The notes: generated by a model not told the origin, from the sequence alone. A DNA stretch of 64,000 bases from Ornithomonoglobus_A sp045532455 (GCA_045532455.1 JAZSFX010000012.1:1-64000); one strand, 5' to 3'; positions 25,381 to 35,014 are shown, numbered from the stretch's first letter. Made by a program: numbers and translations.

Positions 25381-26424
25381 ATGAAAAAATTCTTAACAAA
25401 AACACTATCACTTTTAGTTGTTGGTGCTCTTGGTGCTTCGCTTATAGGATGCTCAACAGCTAACACAGGCTCAGGCAAGACTATTGCAGTTGTTGCAAAA
25501 GGCGAATCGCACGCATTCTGGCAATCAGTAAAAGCCGGTGCAGTAGCAGCAGGCGAAAAGTACGGATATAACATTACATTCAGAGGCCCCGCAAGCGAAT
25601 CCGCAAAAGACCTGCCATCACAAAAGGAAATGTTACAAACTGCACTTTCCAACAACGTACAAGGTATAGTTTTAGCAACAATTGGCGAAGGCTTTGTAGG
25701 TATGCTTGAACAAGCTCACGAGAGAAACATTCCTGTTGTTCAATTCGACAGCGGCGTATGGGAGGCAGACACAACCACACTTGATGCATCAGGCAAAAAC
25801 CCAATCAAATCATCGGTTGCAACTTCTAACTACCTTGCAGCAGGTGTTGCAGCAGAAAACTTCTATGCAGCTATTAAAGATGATATAGCAAAAGCTGATA
25901 CATATGTTGTTGGTGTTATTCAGCACGACGAAACTTTAACAGGTATCGACAGAGCTAACGGTTTTATGGATAAGTTCAAGGAGCTTGCTGAGGCAGATGC
26001 AACAACTGCAGGCAAAGTAAAGATTGAACACGAAGTTAAACCCGGTGATGCTGACAACGCTTACAGAGCCGCTTTGGAAGCATTGTTCGAAAAAGATGCA
26101 AAGGCAATCTTTATGAGTAACGAGGGTGTTGTTAAACAAGTTTACGACGCAATCGCAGGCTCAGGTAATAAGTATGACGAATTAGTATTCTGCGGATACG
26201 ATGCAGGTACAAAGCAAATCGAATGGATGAAGAAGACAAACGGTCCTAAGCTTGTAGGCTCAGTTGCTCAGAACTCATTCGAAATAGGCTATCAGGCAGT
26301 TGAACAGGCAGTATTTGCAATTGAGGGTAAGGAAGTTACTCCAAGCGTAGATATTCTTGGTGCATGGTGGAACATTGACAACGTCGACGAAATGATTGAA
26401 AAGAATCTTGTTTACCAAGGTTAA
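25381..26424 (+). CDS. Sugar ABC transporter substrate-binding lipoprotein
   Basis: Periplasmic-binding-protein type I lipoprotein of 347 residues. The lipobox L-I-G-C at 21-24 gives lipidated C24. The mature part resembles the RbsB/ChvE/rhizopine-binding family and contains the F-W-Q-S-V-K-A-G motif near its start. It is the third gene of the operon, with a 75-nt gap and a strong AAAGGAG site, and ends at a terminator. No sugar kinase or isomerase is adjacent, so the substrate is open. Confidence 0.92.
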   Translation: MKKFLTKTLSLLVVGALGASLIGCSTANTGSGKTIAVVAKGESHAFWQSVKAGAVAAGEKYGYNITFRGPASESAKDLPSQKEMLQTALSNNVQGIVLATIGEGFVGMLEQAHERNIPVVQFDSGVWEADTTTLDASGKNPIKSSVATSNYLAAGVAAENFYAAIKDDIAKADTYVVGVIQHDETLTGIDRANGFMDKFKELAEADATTAGKVKIEHEVKPGDADNAYRAALEALFEKDAKAIFMSNEGVVKQVYDAIAGSGNKYDELVFCGYDAGTKQIEWMKKTNGPKLVGSVAQNSFEIGYQAVEQAVFAIEGKEVTPSVDILGAWWNIDNVDEMIEKNLVYQG

Positions 26425-26429
26425 TAACA

Positions 26430-26465
26430 AAAGGGGTTATCTCTAAGATAACCCCTTTATTTTTT
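26430..26465. terminator. Terminator between the ABC operon and cardiolipin synthase gene
   Basis: A 13-bp perfect stem (26430-26442 with 26446-26458, 3-nt loop) followed by A-T-T-T-T-T-T on the plus strand. It can also serve the converging cls transcript, whose stop is at 26464. Confidence 0.92.
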
Positions 26466-28038
26466 ACATAAGCGGTGCAACAAGACGAAGTGTATGCCCT
26501 ACTAACCGTTGCCACCAGGGAATCAACTTGTATTTTTCCATAGTGATTTGCTGAGACTTTCTTTGAGTTTGTAAAAAATCTTCTTTTATTTCGACTATTT
26601 TGGGTACATCAATCATAAGTACTCCGCACTCATATTGAAGATACAAACTCCTGAAATCGTGATTTATTGTCCCTACCATTGCCTTTATATTATCGCTTAC
26701 AGACATTTTTGCATGAACAAATCCGTCTGTATACTCATAAATTTTAACTCCGGCTTTTAATAGGTCAACGTAATATATCCGCGACAGATAAAATGCATAT
26801 TTTTTATCGGGAATGTGTGGCATAACAATACGAACGTCCACTCCCCTTTTTACCGCAAACTTCATAGCCTCATACATTTCGTAATCTATCATAAGATACG
26901 GAGTTGTAATATACACATATTCCTTTGCATTATTAAGTATATCTATATAAACTCTTTTTGCAACATCATCATCGTCAAGCGGTGTATCGCTAAATGGCAC
27001 AACATAGCCTTGAGCTTCGGCTTTTTTATATTTTTTTGATGATGCAATGTATTGCTTTAAACTGTCATCGGAGTCTGTTTTTTCTATTAAATTCCACATA
27101 TGCAAAAACATTGCACTAAGTCCTGATACAGCATCACCTCTGAGTTTTATTCCCGTATCTTTCCAATGTCCGAATCGTATAATCCTGTTTGCATACTCAT
27201 CAGCGAGATTGATACCACCCGTATATCCTACACGTCCGTCAATTACGCATATCTTTCTGTGGTCGCGGTTATTCTGATGAGTTGAGAACAATGGAACAAT
27301 CGGCGAAAATATTCTGCATTCTATACCCATCTTTTTGAGTTCATCAGGATAATTTTGCGGAAGTATTCCAAGACAACCCATTCCGTCATAAATTAAACGG
27401 ACTTCTACACCAGAAGCCGCTTTTTCCTTTAATATTTCGAGAATCTCGTCCCACACGTGTGGATTTTGTGTATTATTCATGTGAGCATTAATTATATAAA
27501 ACTCCATAAAAATAAATTTCTTTGCCTCTGTGAGTTCCAACTTTAAATCATCAATCATCAATTCTCCCAAACTAAAATAATCAACATCAGTATTTTTATA
27601 TACAAGAGAATCACTGCATTTTTTAAGGTATGTTGTTATACCTATACTATCACTGTTGCTTTCATTCAGTTGGTCAATAGCCTGCATATCCTGACACAAG
27701 CTTTTTGATATATCAGCGCGTAATGCATTATATCTTTTTAAAATCACTGCATTACCCACGTTAAGCCTTGTAAATAAATATAGCATAATTCCAAAGAATG
27801 GTATTGCGGATATAATTATAAGCCACGTCAACTTAAATGTCGGTTCGGAATGTCTGTTTAACTCATAGATTATAATTCCCAAAGGTACAACAAATGTTAT
27901 AAAGTTTACAATGAATCGGCTTGAGTCCTCAACTTCACCAAACACATTAAAGCTCCACGCCACTGCAAACACCTGAATTGCAATCATAAAAAAAGCAATA
28001 AACTTATTTGAATAAATCAGTTTAACAAAATGCTTCAT
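26464..28038 (-). CDS. cls: Cardiolipin synthase, phospholipase D type
   Basis: Membrane enzyme of 524 residues that condenses two phosphatidylglycerols. Two N-terminal membrane helices and a third around 72-90 precede the PLD nuclease domain. Two HKD motifs are complete: H-R-K-I-C-V-I-D followed by G-G-I-N, and H-A-K-M-S-V-S-D followed by G-T-I-N-H-D. Its ribosome-binding site AAAGGAG overlaps the last codons of the gene upstream, so the pair is cotranscribed. Confidence 0.94.
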   Translation of the reverse strand: MKHFVKLIYSNKFIAFFMIAIQVFAVAWSFNVFGEVEDSSRFIVNFITFVVPLGIIIYELNRHSEPTFKLTWLIIISAIPFFGIMLYLFTRLNVGNAVILKRYNALRADISKSLCQDMQAIDQLNESNSDSIGITTYLKKCSDSLVYKNTDVDYFSLGELMIDDLKLELTEAKKFIFMEFYIINAHMNNTQNPHVWDEILEILKEKAASGVEVRLIYDGMGCLGILPQNYPDELKKMGIECRIFSPIVPLFSTHQNNRDHRKICVIDGRVGYTGGINLADEYANRIIRFGHWKDTGIKLRGDAVSGLSAMFLHMWNLIEKTDSDDSLKQYIASSKKYKKAEAQGYVVPFSDTPLDDDDVAKRVYIDILNNAKEYVYITTPYLMIDYEMYEAMKFAVKRGVDVRIVMPHIPDKKYAFYLSRIYYVDLLKAGVKIYEYTDGFVHAKMSVSDNIKAMVGTINHDFRSLYLQYECGVLMIDVPKIVEIKEDFLQTQRKSQQITMEKYKLIPWWQRLVGHTLRLVAPLM

Positions 28039-28045
28039 ACACTTT

Positions 28046-28570
28046 TTACTCCTTTAAGTTTCTTATGTGTTTAAAAGTCTTATCTTCGCCATCACTTTGC
28101 AACATTGCTAACCATTCACCTAAAATATCTGCAGTTTTGGGGTGCATATTCTTTCTTGCATTACCTCTTAAAAAATAGTTTATTGGGTCATTATCCGTAT
28201 ACTCTTTACCGCGATACGTTTTACTTGCCGCCACCCTGTCGCAAAACATTTCCTTTACATACACAAGCGGCATTGGCACGCTCTCACTCATACGTGTGTT
28301 GGGATTATAATCCACCCAATATTCAAAGTGGTGTTTGTTTCTGCCCTTATGGTGCATCCATGCTTTTGAATATCCGTTTTGCGCTCTTTCTTCTTCGTTT
28401 GGACTTCTTGTACCTAAATAATATTTTGCACCCAGAATAAACTCGGTCAGAGAATATTTAGAAAGGTCATGAAGCAACCCTCTTAACGGTATTCCTGCCT
28501 TAAAGCACAGTTTTGCAACAATTATTTTATGATGTGTTATTTTACAAAAATGTTTTATACAATGTGCCAC
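28046..28570 (-). CDS. DUF5662-like protein
   Basis: Cytoplasmic protein of 174 residues. It resembles DUF5662 by the L-L-H-D-L-S-K-Y-S segment, the H-H-K-G-R-N-K-H-H-F-E-Y-W histidine cluster and the M-F-C-D-R-V-A-A-S motif. The His/Asp arrangement recalls HD-type metal sites, but no activity is established. I chose the GTG at 28570, preceded by AGGGGTG; an ATG further upstream at 28615 would add 15 residues with no ribosome-binding site. Confidence 0.7.
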   Translation of the reverse strand: MAHCIKHFCKITHHKIIVAKLCFKAGIPLRGLLHDLSKYSLTEFILGAKYYLGTRSPNEEERAQNGYSKAWMHHKGRNKHHFEYWVDYNPNTRMSESVPMPLVYVKEMFCDRVAASKTYRGKEYTDNDPINYFLRGNARKNMHPKTADILGEWLAMLQSDGEDKTFKHIRNLKE

Positions 28571-28701
28571 TTTTTCACCCCTTATAATACAAGAATAAAT
28601 TACATTGCATTGCACATAATAAAAGCAACTATTTGAAATTTATTTTACCACAACAAGACTTTAAAGTCAAATTATTTTTAGGAAATAGCGAGGAAATGAA
28701 G

Positions 28702-30777
28702 ATGAAAGACAAATTATTTTCTGTACTACAGCGTGTTGGACGTTCGTTTATGTTGCCTATAGCACTTTTACCTGTTGCAGGTCTGCTTTTGGGTATAGGC
28801 AGCTCATTCACAAACCCAACTATGCTCGAAACCTATAACCTTACAGGTATTATTCACGAAGGCAACATTCTGTATACAATACTTAATATTATGAACGGAG
28901 CAGGAAGTGTTGTATTCAACAACCTTGCACTTCTGTTTGCAATAGGTGTTGCAATAGGTATGGCAAAAAAAGAAAAAGAGGTTGCCGCACTCTCGGGTGC
29001 AATAGCATACCTTATTATGAATACTGCCATAGGTGCTCTAATAACTGCAAACGGCGGTGTAGCGGCAATGCCCGAAAACTCAGTAACTTCTGTTCTGGGT
29101 GTAACAACACTTCAGATGGGTGTGTTCGGCGGTATAATAGTCGGTCTTGGAGTTGCTGCACTGCATAACCGTTTTTATACCATACAACTTCCGCAAGTGC
29201 TATCATTCTTTGGCGGAACTCGTTTTGTACCGATAATAAGTGCACTTGTATATCTTGGTGTTGGTATTTTAATGTTCTATATATGGCCATTTGTACAGAT
29301 ATGGATTTCTAAGCTTGGAACTCTTGTTCTTAATTCGGGCTATATAGGAACATGGATTTACGGTATAATAGAAAGAGCACTCATTCCATTCGGACTTCAC
29401 CACGTATTTTATATGCCGTTCTGGCAAACTGCTTTGGGCGGAAGTGCAGTAATTGACGGAGAGCTTATTCAGGGCGCGCAAAATATCTATTTTGCAGAGC
29501 TTGCTTCTAAAAGCACACAAGTTTTTTCAGTTTCTGCAACTCGTTTTATGGCAGGTAAATTCCCATTTATGATTTTTGGTCTGCCCGCCGCTGCATATGC
29601 AATGTACAAAAAAGCACGTACCGAAAAGAGAAAGGTTGCTGGCGGTCTGTTGATTTCTGCAGCATTAACTGCAATGCTTACAGGTATTACCGAGCCTATT
29701 GAATTTACTTTCCTTTTTGTTGCACCGCTTATGTATGGTGTACACTGTATTCTGGCTGGTCTTTCGTATATGCTTATGCATATTTTTAACGTAGGTGTTG
29801 GTATGACGTTTTCGGGAGGTTTAATTGACCTTACTTTATTTGGTATTCTTCAGGGAAATGCAAAAACCAACTGGATATGGATTATTGTTGTTGGTATTGC
29901 TTATGCTGTTATATATTATTTTGTGTTCAGCTTTTTAATATCTAAATTCAACTACAAAACACCGGGACGTGAATCAGATGCCGAGGAAACAAAGCTATTT
30001 ACCCGAAAGGATATGGAAAACAAGAAAAATAATGCTGATAATACAAGCGCATTAATTCTTGAAGGTCTTGGTGGTAAGGGTAATATTTCCGATTTGGACT
30101 GTTGTGCAACACGTTTAAGAGTAACTGTAAAAGACGAAGCACTTGTAAAAGACGCATTATTAAAACAAAGCGGTGCTTCGGGTGTTATTCATAAAGGTAA
30201 GGGTGTACAGATTGTTTACGGTCCGCAGGTATCGGTTGTAAAATCAAAGCTGGAGAATTATATGGACGGTGTCCAATCCGATATTAAAGAAACCTCTACT
30301 GATAAAAATACCACATTAAAGAACACTGTACTTTATGCTCATGCAAAAGGGACAGTAAAATCCATTGATGCAGTACAAGACGAGGTATTTTCTAAGCATA
30401 TTTTAGGAGACGGAATTGCGATAGAGCCAAACGAGGGTAAATTATATGCACCTGCAGACGGCGTTGTAGATAATTTATTCGACACAAATCATGCAATTAA
30501 TATCATAACTGATGACGGTTGCGAGGTACTTTTGCATATTGGTATAGATACTGTTGAGCTTGGCGGCAAATTTTTTACACCCCACGTTAAAGCAGGTCAA
30601 AAAGTTTCAAAGGGCGATTTATTAATATCCTTTGATATTAAAGGCATTGCCGAAAATGGCTACAAAACAACAATTCCAATGGTTGTATGCAACAGTGATG
30701 AATATTCCAAAATAGAGGCATTAACTGACGGAAAGGTCTTTGAGAAAACAGAGCTATTAAGACTTAGTGTTAAATAA
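28702..30777 (+). CDS. PTS transporter IICBA, glucose/N-acetylglucosamine family
   Basis: A 691-residue fusion permease that imports and phosphorylates a hexose. Order: IIC membrane domain (about 1-390), IIB (about 440-510) with the phosphocysteine in L-D-C-C-A-T-R-L-R, and IIA (about 540-670) with the phosphohistidine in L-H-I-G-I-D-T-V. The domain set fits the PtsG/NagE/MalX group; the exact sugar is uncertain. The ATG at 28702 has GAGG at 8-nt spacing; an ATG two codons earlier is too close to it. No antiterminator gene or convincing promoter was found upstream. Confidence 0.9.
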   Translation: MKDKLFSVLQRVGRSFMLPIALLPVAGLLLGIGSSFTNPTMLETYNLTGIIHEGNILYTILNIMNGAGSVVFNNLALLFAIGVAIGMAKKEKEVAALSGAIAYLIMNTAIGALITANGGVAAMPENSVTSVLGVTTLQMGVFGGIIVGLGVAALHNRFYTIQLPQVLSFFGGTRFVPIISALVYLGVGILMFYIWPFVQIWISKLGTLVLNSGYIGTWIYGIIERALIPFGLHHVFYMPFWQTALGGSAVIDGELIQGAQNIYFAELASKSTQVFSVSATRFMAGKFPFMIFGLPAAAYAMYKKARTEKRKVAGGLLISAALTAMLTGITEPIEFTFLFVAPLMYGVHCILAGLSYMLMHIFNVGVGMTFSGGLIDLTLFGILQGNAKTNWIWIIVVGIAYAVIYYFVFSFLISKFNYKTPGRESDAEETKLFTRKDMENKKNNADNTSALILEGLGGKGNISDLDCCATRLRVTVKDEALVKDALLKQSGASGVIHKGKGVQIVYGPQVSVVKSKLENYMDGVQSDIKETSTDKNTTLKNTVLYAHAKGTVKSIDAVQDEVFSKHILGDGIAIEPNEGKLYAPADGVVDNLFDTNHAINIITDDGCEVLLHIGIDTVELGGKFFTPHVKAGQKVSKGDLLISFDIKGIAENGYKTTIPMVVCNSDEYSKIEALTDGKVFEKTELLRLSVK

Positions 30778-30795
30778 ATTAAATGTAAAAAAGAC

Positions 30796-30824
30796 TTGAA
30801 AATTATAGTAATATGGTTTATAAT
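30796..30824 (+). promoter_or_regulatory. Promoter of murD
   Basis: TTGAAA (30796-30801) and TATAAT (30819-30824), 17-nt spacer, 40 nt upstream of the murD start and just after the PTS gene. Confidence 0.82.
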
Positions 30825-30863
30825 TATATAATGATAGCATATATTAAGGTATCGGAGGAAATT

Positions 30864-32231
30864 ATGAATTTTACTACTATACAACAATTCAGGGAATATG
30901 TAAATAAAAAGAATATTACGGTTATTGGAATAGGAATATCCAATCTGCCGCTTATAAAATATCTTGCCCATGCCGGTGCATACGTTAAGGCGTGCGATAA
31001 GCGCACACGCGAGGGTCTTGGCGAAATTTATGATGAGCTTAATGCTCTTGGTGTAAGCTTTTGTCTGGGTGAGAATTATCTTAGCGATATTTATGCAGAT
31101 ATTATCTTTAAAACCCCGGGCATGCGCTTTGACGTTCCCGAGCTTTTGGAAGCCAAGGAAAAGGGCGCTCAAATAACCTCCGAAATGGAGATTTTCTTTG
31201 ACGTGTGTCCTTCAAAAATAATTGCAATAACAGGCTCCGACGGTAAAACAACCACTACCACACTTGTGAGTGAATTGCTGCACGAACAAGGCTACAATGT
31301 ATGGCTTGGCGGTAATATAGGCACTCCCCTTTTAACTAAAACTGAAGAAATGAGCAGTGATGATTATGTAGTTCTGGAGCTTTCTAGTTTTCAGCTTCAT
31401 ACAATGAAGAAGTCTCCGCACGTTGCAGTTATTACAAATATCACTCCAAATCATCTTGATATGCATAAAAGCTATGAAGAATATATTGATGCAAAGAAAA
31501 ACATTATGCTATATCAAGACAGCAACGATATTCTTATTGTGAATTCCGACAACGATGTTACTTCTGATATAGGCAAGGAAGCTAAGGGAGTTTTAAAAAC
31601 CTTTTCGAGAAAATGTATGGCAAGCGTTTATTTTGACGGTAAAACAATTTATGCTAATAACCTCCCCGTGCTTAATGCAGAGGATATAAAAGTGCCCGGA
31701 ATGCACAATGTTGAAAATTATATGGCAGCAATAGCCGCAACTGAGGGTCTTATTGATAACGAGGTGATTGTAAAGGTTGCAAAAACCTTTGGGGGTGTTC
31801 CTCACAGAATAGAGCTTATAAGAACACTTGACGGTGTAAGATATTATAACAGTTCTATTGATTCAAGTCCAAACAGAACAATTAATACGCTTAATGTATT
31901 CGACAAAAAGGTCATCTTAATAAGCGGCGGAAAAGACAAAGGAATTCCGTACGATGATATTGGTGAGCCGATTGTTGAACATGTAAAAACTCTTATCCTT
32001 ATAGGTGCAACTGCAGATAAAATTGAAGAAGCGGTTAAGGCAACAGGCAAAGCTGACGAATTGGAAATAGTAAGAAAAGACAATTACGAGGATGTGGTGT
32101 CGTATGCACACTCCATTGCAAAAGACGGAGATGTCGTTCTGCTGTCAAACGCAAGCACAAGCTTTGATATGTTCAAAAACTTTGAGGAAAGAGGCAATTT
32201 ATTTAAGGATTTAGTAAATAAACTAAAATAA
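30864..32231 (+). CDS. murD: UDP-N-acetylmuramoyl-L-alanine:D-glutamate ligase
   Basis: Mur ligase of 455 residues adding D-Glu in peptidoglycan precursor synthesis. The P-loop is T-G-S-D-G-K-T-T-T-T near residue 117-126, followed by G-G-N-I-G-T-P-L and later N-S-S-I-D-S-S-P-N-R-T. The ATG at 30864 has CGGAGG 8 nt upstream; two earlier in-frame ATGs overlap the promoter. It is monocistronic, away from a dcw cluster. Confidence 0.95.
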   Translation: MNFTTIQQFREYVNKKNITVIGIGISNLPLIKYLAHAGAYVKACDKRTREGLGEIYDELNALGVSFCLGENYLSDIYADIIFKTPGMRFDVPELLEAKEKGAQITSEMEIFFDVCPSKIIAITGSDGKTTTTTLVSELLHEQGYNVWLGGNIGTPLLTKTEEMSSDDYVVLELSSFQLHTMKKSPHVAVITNITPNHLDMHKSYEEYIDAKKNIMLYQDSNDILIVNSDNDVTSDIGKEAKGVLKTFSRKCMASVYFDGKTIYANNLPVLNAEDIKVPGMHNVENYMAAIAATEGLIDNEVIVKVAKTFGGVPHRIELIRTLDGVRYYNSSIDSSPNRTINTLNVFDKKVILISGGKDKGIPYDDIGEPIVEHVKTLILIGATADKIEEAVKATGKADELEIVRKDNYEDVVSYAHSIAKDGDVVLLSNASTSFDMFKNFEERGNLFKDLVNKLK

Positions 32232-32234
32232 ACT

Positions 32235-32263
32235 AAAAGGGCAATTAACGTAATTGCCCTTTT
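32235..32263 (+). terminator. Terminator of murD
   Basis: A 13-bp stem (32235-32247 with 32251-32263, 3-nt loop) beginning 3 nt after the murD stop; the T tract is the last part of the stem itself. Confidence 0.8.
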
Positions 32264-32284
32264 AAAAAATATTTATAATTTGTA

Positions 32285-32313
32285 TTGACAAAACAAATAT
32301 AATGTGCTATAAT
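32285..32313 (+). promoter_or_regulatory. Promoter of tRNA-Asp
   Basis: TTGACA (32285-32290) and TATAAT (32308-32313), 17-nt spacer, starting about 13 nt before the tRNA. Confidence 0.9.
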
Positions 32314-32332
32314 AGTCTAGTGATTTAGTTTT

Positions 32333-32409
32333 GGCCCGGTAGTTCAGTTGGTTAGAACGCCAGCCTGTCACGCTGGAGGTCGTGAGTTCGAGCCTCATCC
32401 GGGTCGCCA
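32333..32409 (+). tRNA. tRNA-Asp (anticodon GTC)
   Basis: The 77-nt cloverleaf has a 7-bp acceptor stem (GGCCCGG with CCGGGTC, one G-U), a D arm with AGTTGGTTAGA, an anticodon stem CCAGC/GCTGG with loop CTGTCAC, a GAGTTCGAGCCTC T arm, discriminator G and an encoded CCA. It is a lone tRNA gene with its own promoter and terminator. Confidence 0.97.
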
Positions 32410-32410
32410 A

Positions 32411-32448
32411 AAAAACCGTCAACTTTGTATCAAAGTTGACGGTTTTTT
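32411..32448. terminator. Bidirectional terminator between tRNA-Asp and divIB
   Basis: A stem of about 16 bp (from 32412 and ending near 32447, TAT loop) with A run on the left and T run on the right; serves the tRNA and can end the murA-divIB transcript from the other side. Confidence 0.9.
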
Positions 32449-32521
32449 ACGTGTGTCCTCGAATGTCCCCAAATTACTTCACATCAACGAAGTTGACATT
32501 TCACACGTTTTGATTTGTAAG

Positions 32522-33508
32522 TTACTCAGATTTTACACTTTTACTTTTTACGCTTTTGCTCTTTACGCTTTTTGTAGTTACATTTTCCTGCTTTGTTGAA
32601 TTTTCATCAGCTAAATCGTTCTCTGTATCTGCTTTATCAGTGTTTTCGTCTTCAACAACACTTTCGTCTTCCTCAGCATTTTCTACATAGCTATTTCCCT
32701 GAGGCGGTGTATATATTGCCTTTCCCGGCTCACTTAAATCAAATGTACCCACCGAGTCCTCGTGCATAGTGGCATTATTTATAGCTTCACTGAACATTCT
32801 TATTTTTCTGTCAAGCTCAATAGCCGAGCCGCAATTTACTTCGAAACGATTATCGTACTTGAATGATATTGTTAACGTATTTGAAATATCTATTTCAGTT
32901 ACCTTAGACAAAACATCAACGTCTTCTAAAGCAGAAAGTATAGTTTTAATTGCGTTTGCTTTTTCGGAATCCGCAATTTTAAGCACTTTCCCCTTTTGCG
33001 CTTTAGTGTCGGTTATGCCGATAACCTGAGGAATATTTCCTGATGGAATTGAGCCGGAAATATCTATAACTCTTGTCTGAGAATCTATAACAACTCTTAC
33101 TCCGTCTACATAAACGTACGCAGCCGGTGCAATTTCTGAAATTTTAACATACAAGGTTGGCGGAAACGGTTTTTTGGAAATTTCAACATCTTCTATGTAC
33201 GGAACATCCTCAAGACATTTTTTTACTTCACCCTTGCTTATTCTGAAAAGATTTTTTCCCGTCAAAACACTTAAATTATTTTCTATACTGCCAATAGACA
33301 ATATTTCGTTACCAGAAACACCAACTGTCTTTATATTAAAAACAGGAGTCATCATCAATATAAAAACAACAATTAAAACAAGAATTATAACTGATACCGA
33401 AACCTTTATTTTTTGCACAATCTGGTTTTTTCTTCTTGCTTTTCTGTTTGCATTTTTAAGGAGTTTATCCTTATGAACTTCCTGGATATTTCTTCGTCTT
33501 GTATCCAT
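32522..33508 (-). CDS. divIB: Cell division protein DivIB/FtsQ
   Basis: Bitopic division protein of 328 residues. A basic cytoplasmic N-terminus is followed by a membrane helix at about 34-54, a POTRA domain opening F-N-I-K-T-V-G-V-S-G-N at about 55 and the beta domain. The C-terminal 60 residues are first acidic and low-complexity, then end in a repeated K-S-V-K-S tail. It follows murA by 30 nt, a pairing kept in many Firmicutes. Confidence 0.9.
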   Translation of the reverse strand: MDTRRRNIQEVHKDKLLKNANRKARRKNQIVQKIKVSVSVIILVLIVVFILMMTPVFNIKTVGVSGNEILSIGSIENNLSVLTGKNLFRISKGEVKKCLEDVPYIEDVEISKKPFPPTLYVKISEIAPAAYVYVDGVRVVIDSQTRVIDISGSIPSGNIPQVIGITDTKAQKGKVLKIADSEKANAIKTILSALEDVDVLSKVTEIDISNTLTISFKYDNRFEVNCGSAIELDRKIRMFSEAINNATMHEDSVGTFDLSEPGKAIYTPPQGNSYVENAEEDESVVEDENTDKADTENDLADENSTKQENVTTKSVKSKSVKSKSVKSE

Positions 33509-33538
33509 AAAAAATACATTCCTTTCAGTATTTCATAA

Positions 33539-34795
33539 TTATATTACACGTGTAATATCCCCACCGCACTGTGAAAGATATTTTTCTATTGTTTCGTAGC
33601 CTCTGTCGATATACTCAACGCCCACAATTGTGCTTATACCCTCAGCACAAAGTGCAGCTATTACGAGTGCTGCACCGCCTCTTAACTCCTGAGCGACAAC
33701 ATTCGCGCCCGAAAGAGAGTCTACACCGCGGATAATTGCACTTCTGCCCTCAATCTTTATATCTGCACCCATTCTTATAAGCTCATCAACGTGCCTGAAA
33801 CGGTTTTCGAAAATAGTTTCCGTAAAGACACTGTTTCCTTTAGCAATGGCTGAAAGCACCATAAACGGAGATTGAATATCCGTTGGCAAGCCGGGATATG
33901 GCATTGTCCTTAAATGATGAATTGCTTTTAATTTACCACGATGTTTAAGATGGATTGTATCCTTATCGGTTTTAACATAAAGACCCATCTCCTTTAAGAT
34001 ATTAAGCATTGCACCCATATGACGCGGCTCTGTATCTTTAAGGAATATTTCACCCTCAGTTGCTGCCGCTGCCGCAAGATACGTTGCTGCTGCAATTCTA
34101 TCGGGAATTACTGTGTGCTCAACACCATGCAAAGGCGCTTTTACGCCAACTATACGGATAAATCCTGTTCCTGCACCCGATATATTTGCACCCATTTTGT
34201 TTAATAAGTTTGCTAAATCAACAATTTCAGGCTCTAAAGCCGCATTTGATATTGTAGTTTCTCCCTCTGCGTAAACTGAGGCAAGCATTATATTTTCAGT
34301 TGCACCAACACTCGGAAAATCGAGATGAATATTTGCACCCTTTAATTTCTTCGCCCTACAATTTATGTAGCCATGCTCCTCGTCTATTTCAACGCCAAGT
34401 TTTTTTAATGCCTTAAGGTGCAGGTCGATAGGTCTTAAACCTATGGGGCAGCCACCCGGCATACTTACTACCGCTTGCGAGCATTTGGATATAATAGCTC
34501 CCAAAAATATGATTGATGAGCGCATTTCGCGCATTAAATCTTCACGAATTTTGCAACCACTAAACCCCGTAGGATTTACCGTAACAGTGTTTCTTTCGCG
34601 TACAACCTTACATCCAAGTCTTTGTAAAACCAAATCAGTTTTATCCACATCTCTCAGATACGGACAGTTATGTATAACACATTCGCTATCTGCTAAAATT
34701 GTTGCGGCAAGAATAGGCAGCACAGAATTTTTTGCACCCTGAACACTTATCTCGCCCAAAAGAGGATTTTTTCCTTTAATAACAAGCTTAGACAC
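33539..34795 (-). CDS. murA: UDP-N-acetylglucosamine 1-carboxyvinyltransferase
   Basis: First committed enzyme of peptidoglycan synthesis, 418 residues, target of fosfomycin. The reactive Cys is present in P-G-G-C-P-I-G-L-R-P, so the enzyme is predicted fosfomycin-sensitive at this residue. G-A-K-N-S-V-L-P near the start is the substrate motif. I chose the GTG at 34795 preceded by GAGGTG; the in-frame codon at 34810 overlaps that site. It heads murA-divIB. Confidence 0.95.
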   Translation of the reverse strand: MSKLVIKGKNPLLGEISVQGAKNSVLPILAATILADSECVIHNCPYLRDVDKTDLVLQRLGCKVVRERNTVTVNPTGFSGCKIREDLMREMRSSIIFLGAIISKCSQAVVSMPGGCPIGLRPIDLHLKALKKLGVEIDEEHGYINCRAKKLKGANIHLDFPSVGATENIMLASVYAEGETTISNAALEPEIVDLANLLNKMGANISGAGTGFIRIVGVKAPLHGVEHTVIPDRIAAATYLAAAAATEGEIFLKDTEPRHMGAMLNILKEMGLYVKTDKDTIHLKHRGKLKAIHHLRTMPYPGLPTDIQSPFMVLSAIAKGNSVFTETIFENRFRHVDELIRMGADIKIEGRSAIIRGVDSLSGANVVAQELRGGAALVIAALCAEGISTIVGVEYIDRGYETIEKYLSQCGGDITRVI

Positions 34796-34912
34796 GTTTT
34801 TACACCTCACACTATAATATATTTCGTATAATTATAATATGGGGTGATAGTGCATTTGGTTACTTTACCTCTTTTTTGATTAATTTTACAAAGCAAAGAT
34901 AAATATATGATA

Positions 34913-34941
34913 ATTATAACACATAATTGTTTTTATTTAAA
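34913..34941 (-). promoter_or_regulatory. Possible promoter of murA
   Basis: Minus-strand TGTTATAAT (extended -10, TATAAT at 34918-34913) with a poor -35 (TTTAAA, 34941-34936). About 110 nt upstream of the murA start. Confidence 0.4.
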
Positions 34942-34979
34942 GTTAATTTGCGAAAGTAATATACTTTTAATGTTACTGT

Positions 34980-35009
34980 AATAAAAAACAGGAACTTATT
35001 GTTCCTGTT
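34980..35009 (-). terminator. Terminator after the small membrane protein gene
   Basis: A 9-bp stem (35001-35009 with 34987-34995, 5-nt loop) followed by T-T-T-T on the minus strand, directly after the stop at 35015. It closes the long minus-strand run that comes from the right. Confidence 0.85.
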
Positions 35010-35014
35010 AAAAA

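Noticed and set aside
28571..28701. Promoter and antiterminator site ahead of the PTS gene
   Set aside because: No -35/-10 pair at acceptable spacing and no hairpin resembling a RAT site could be supported.
32410..32521. Possible phage or island attachment site next to tRNA-Asp
   Set aside because: No integrase gene and no repeat of the tRNA 3' end was seen in the window.
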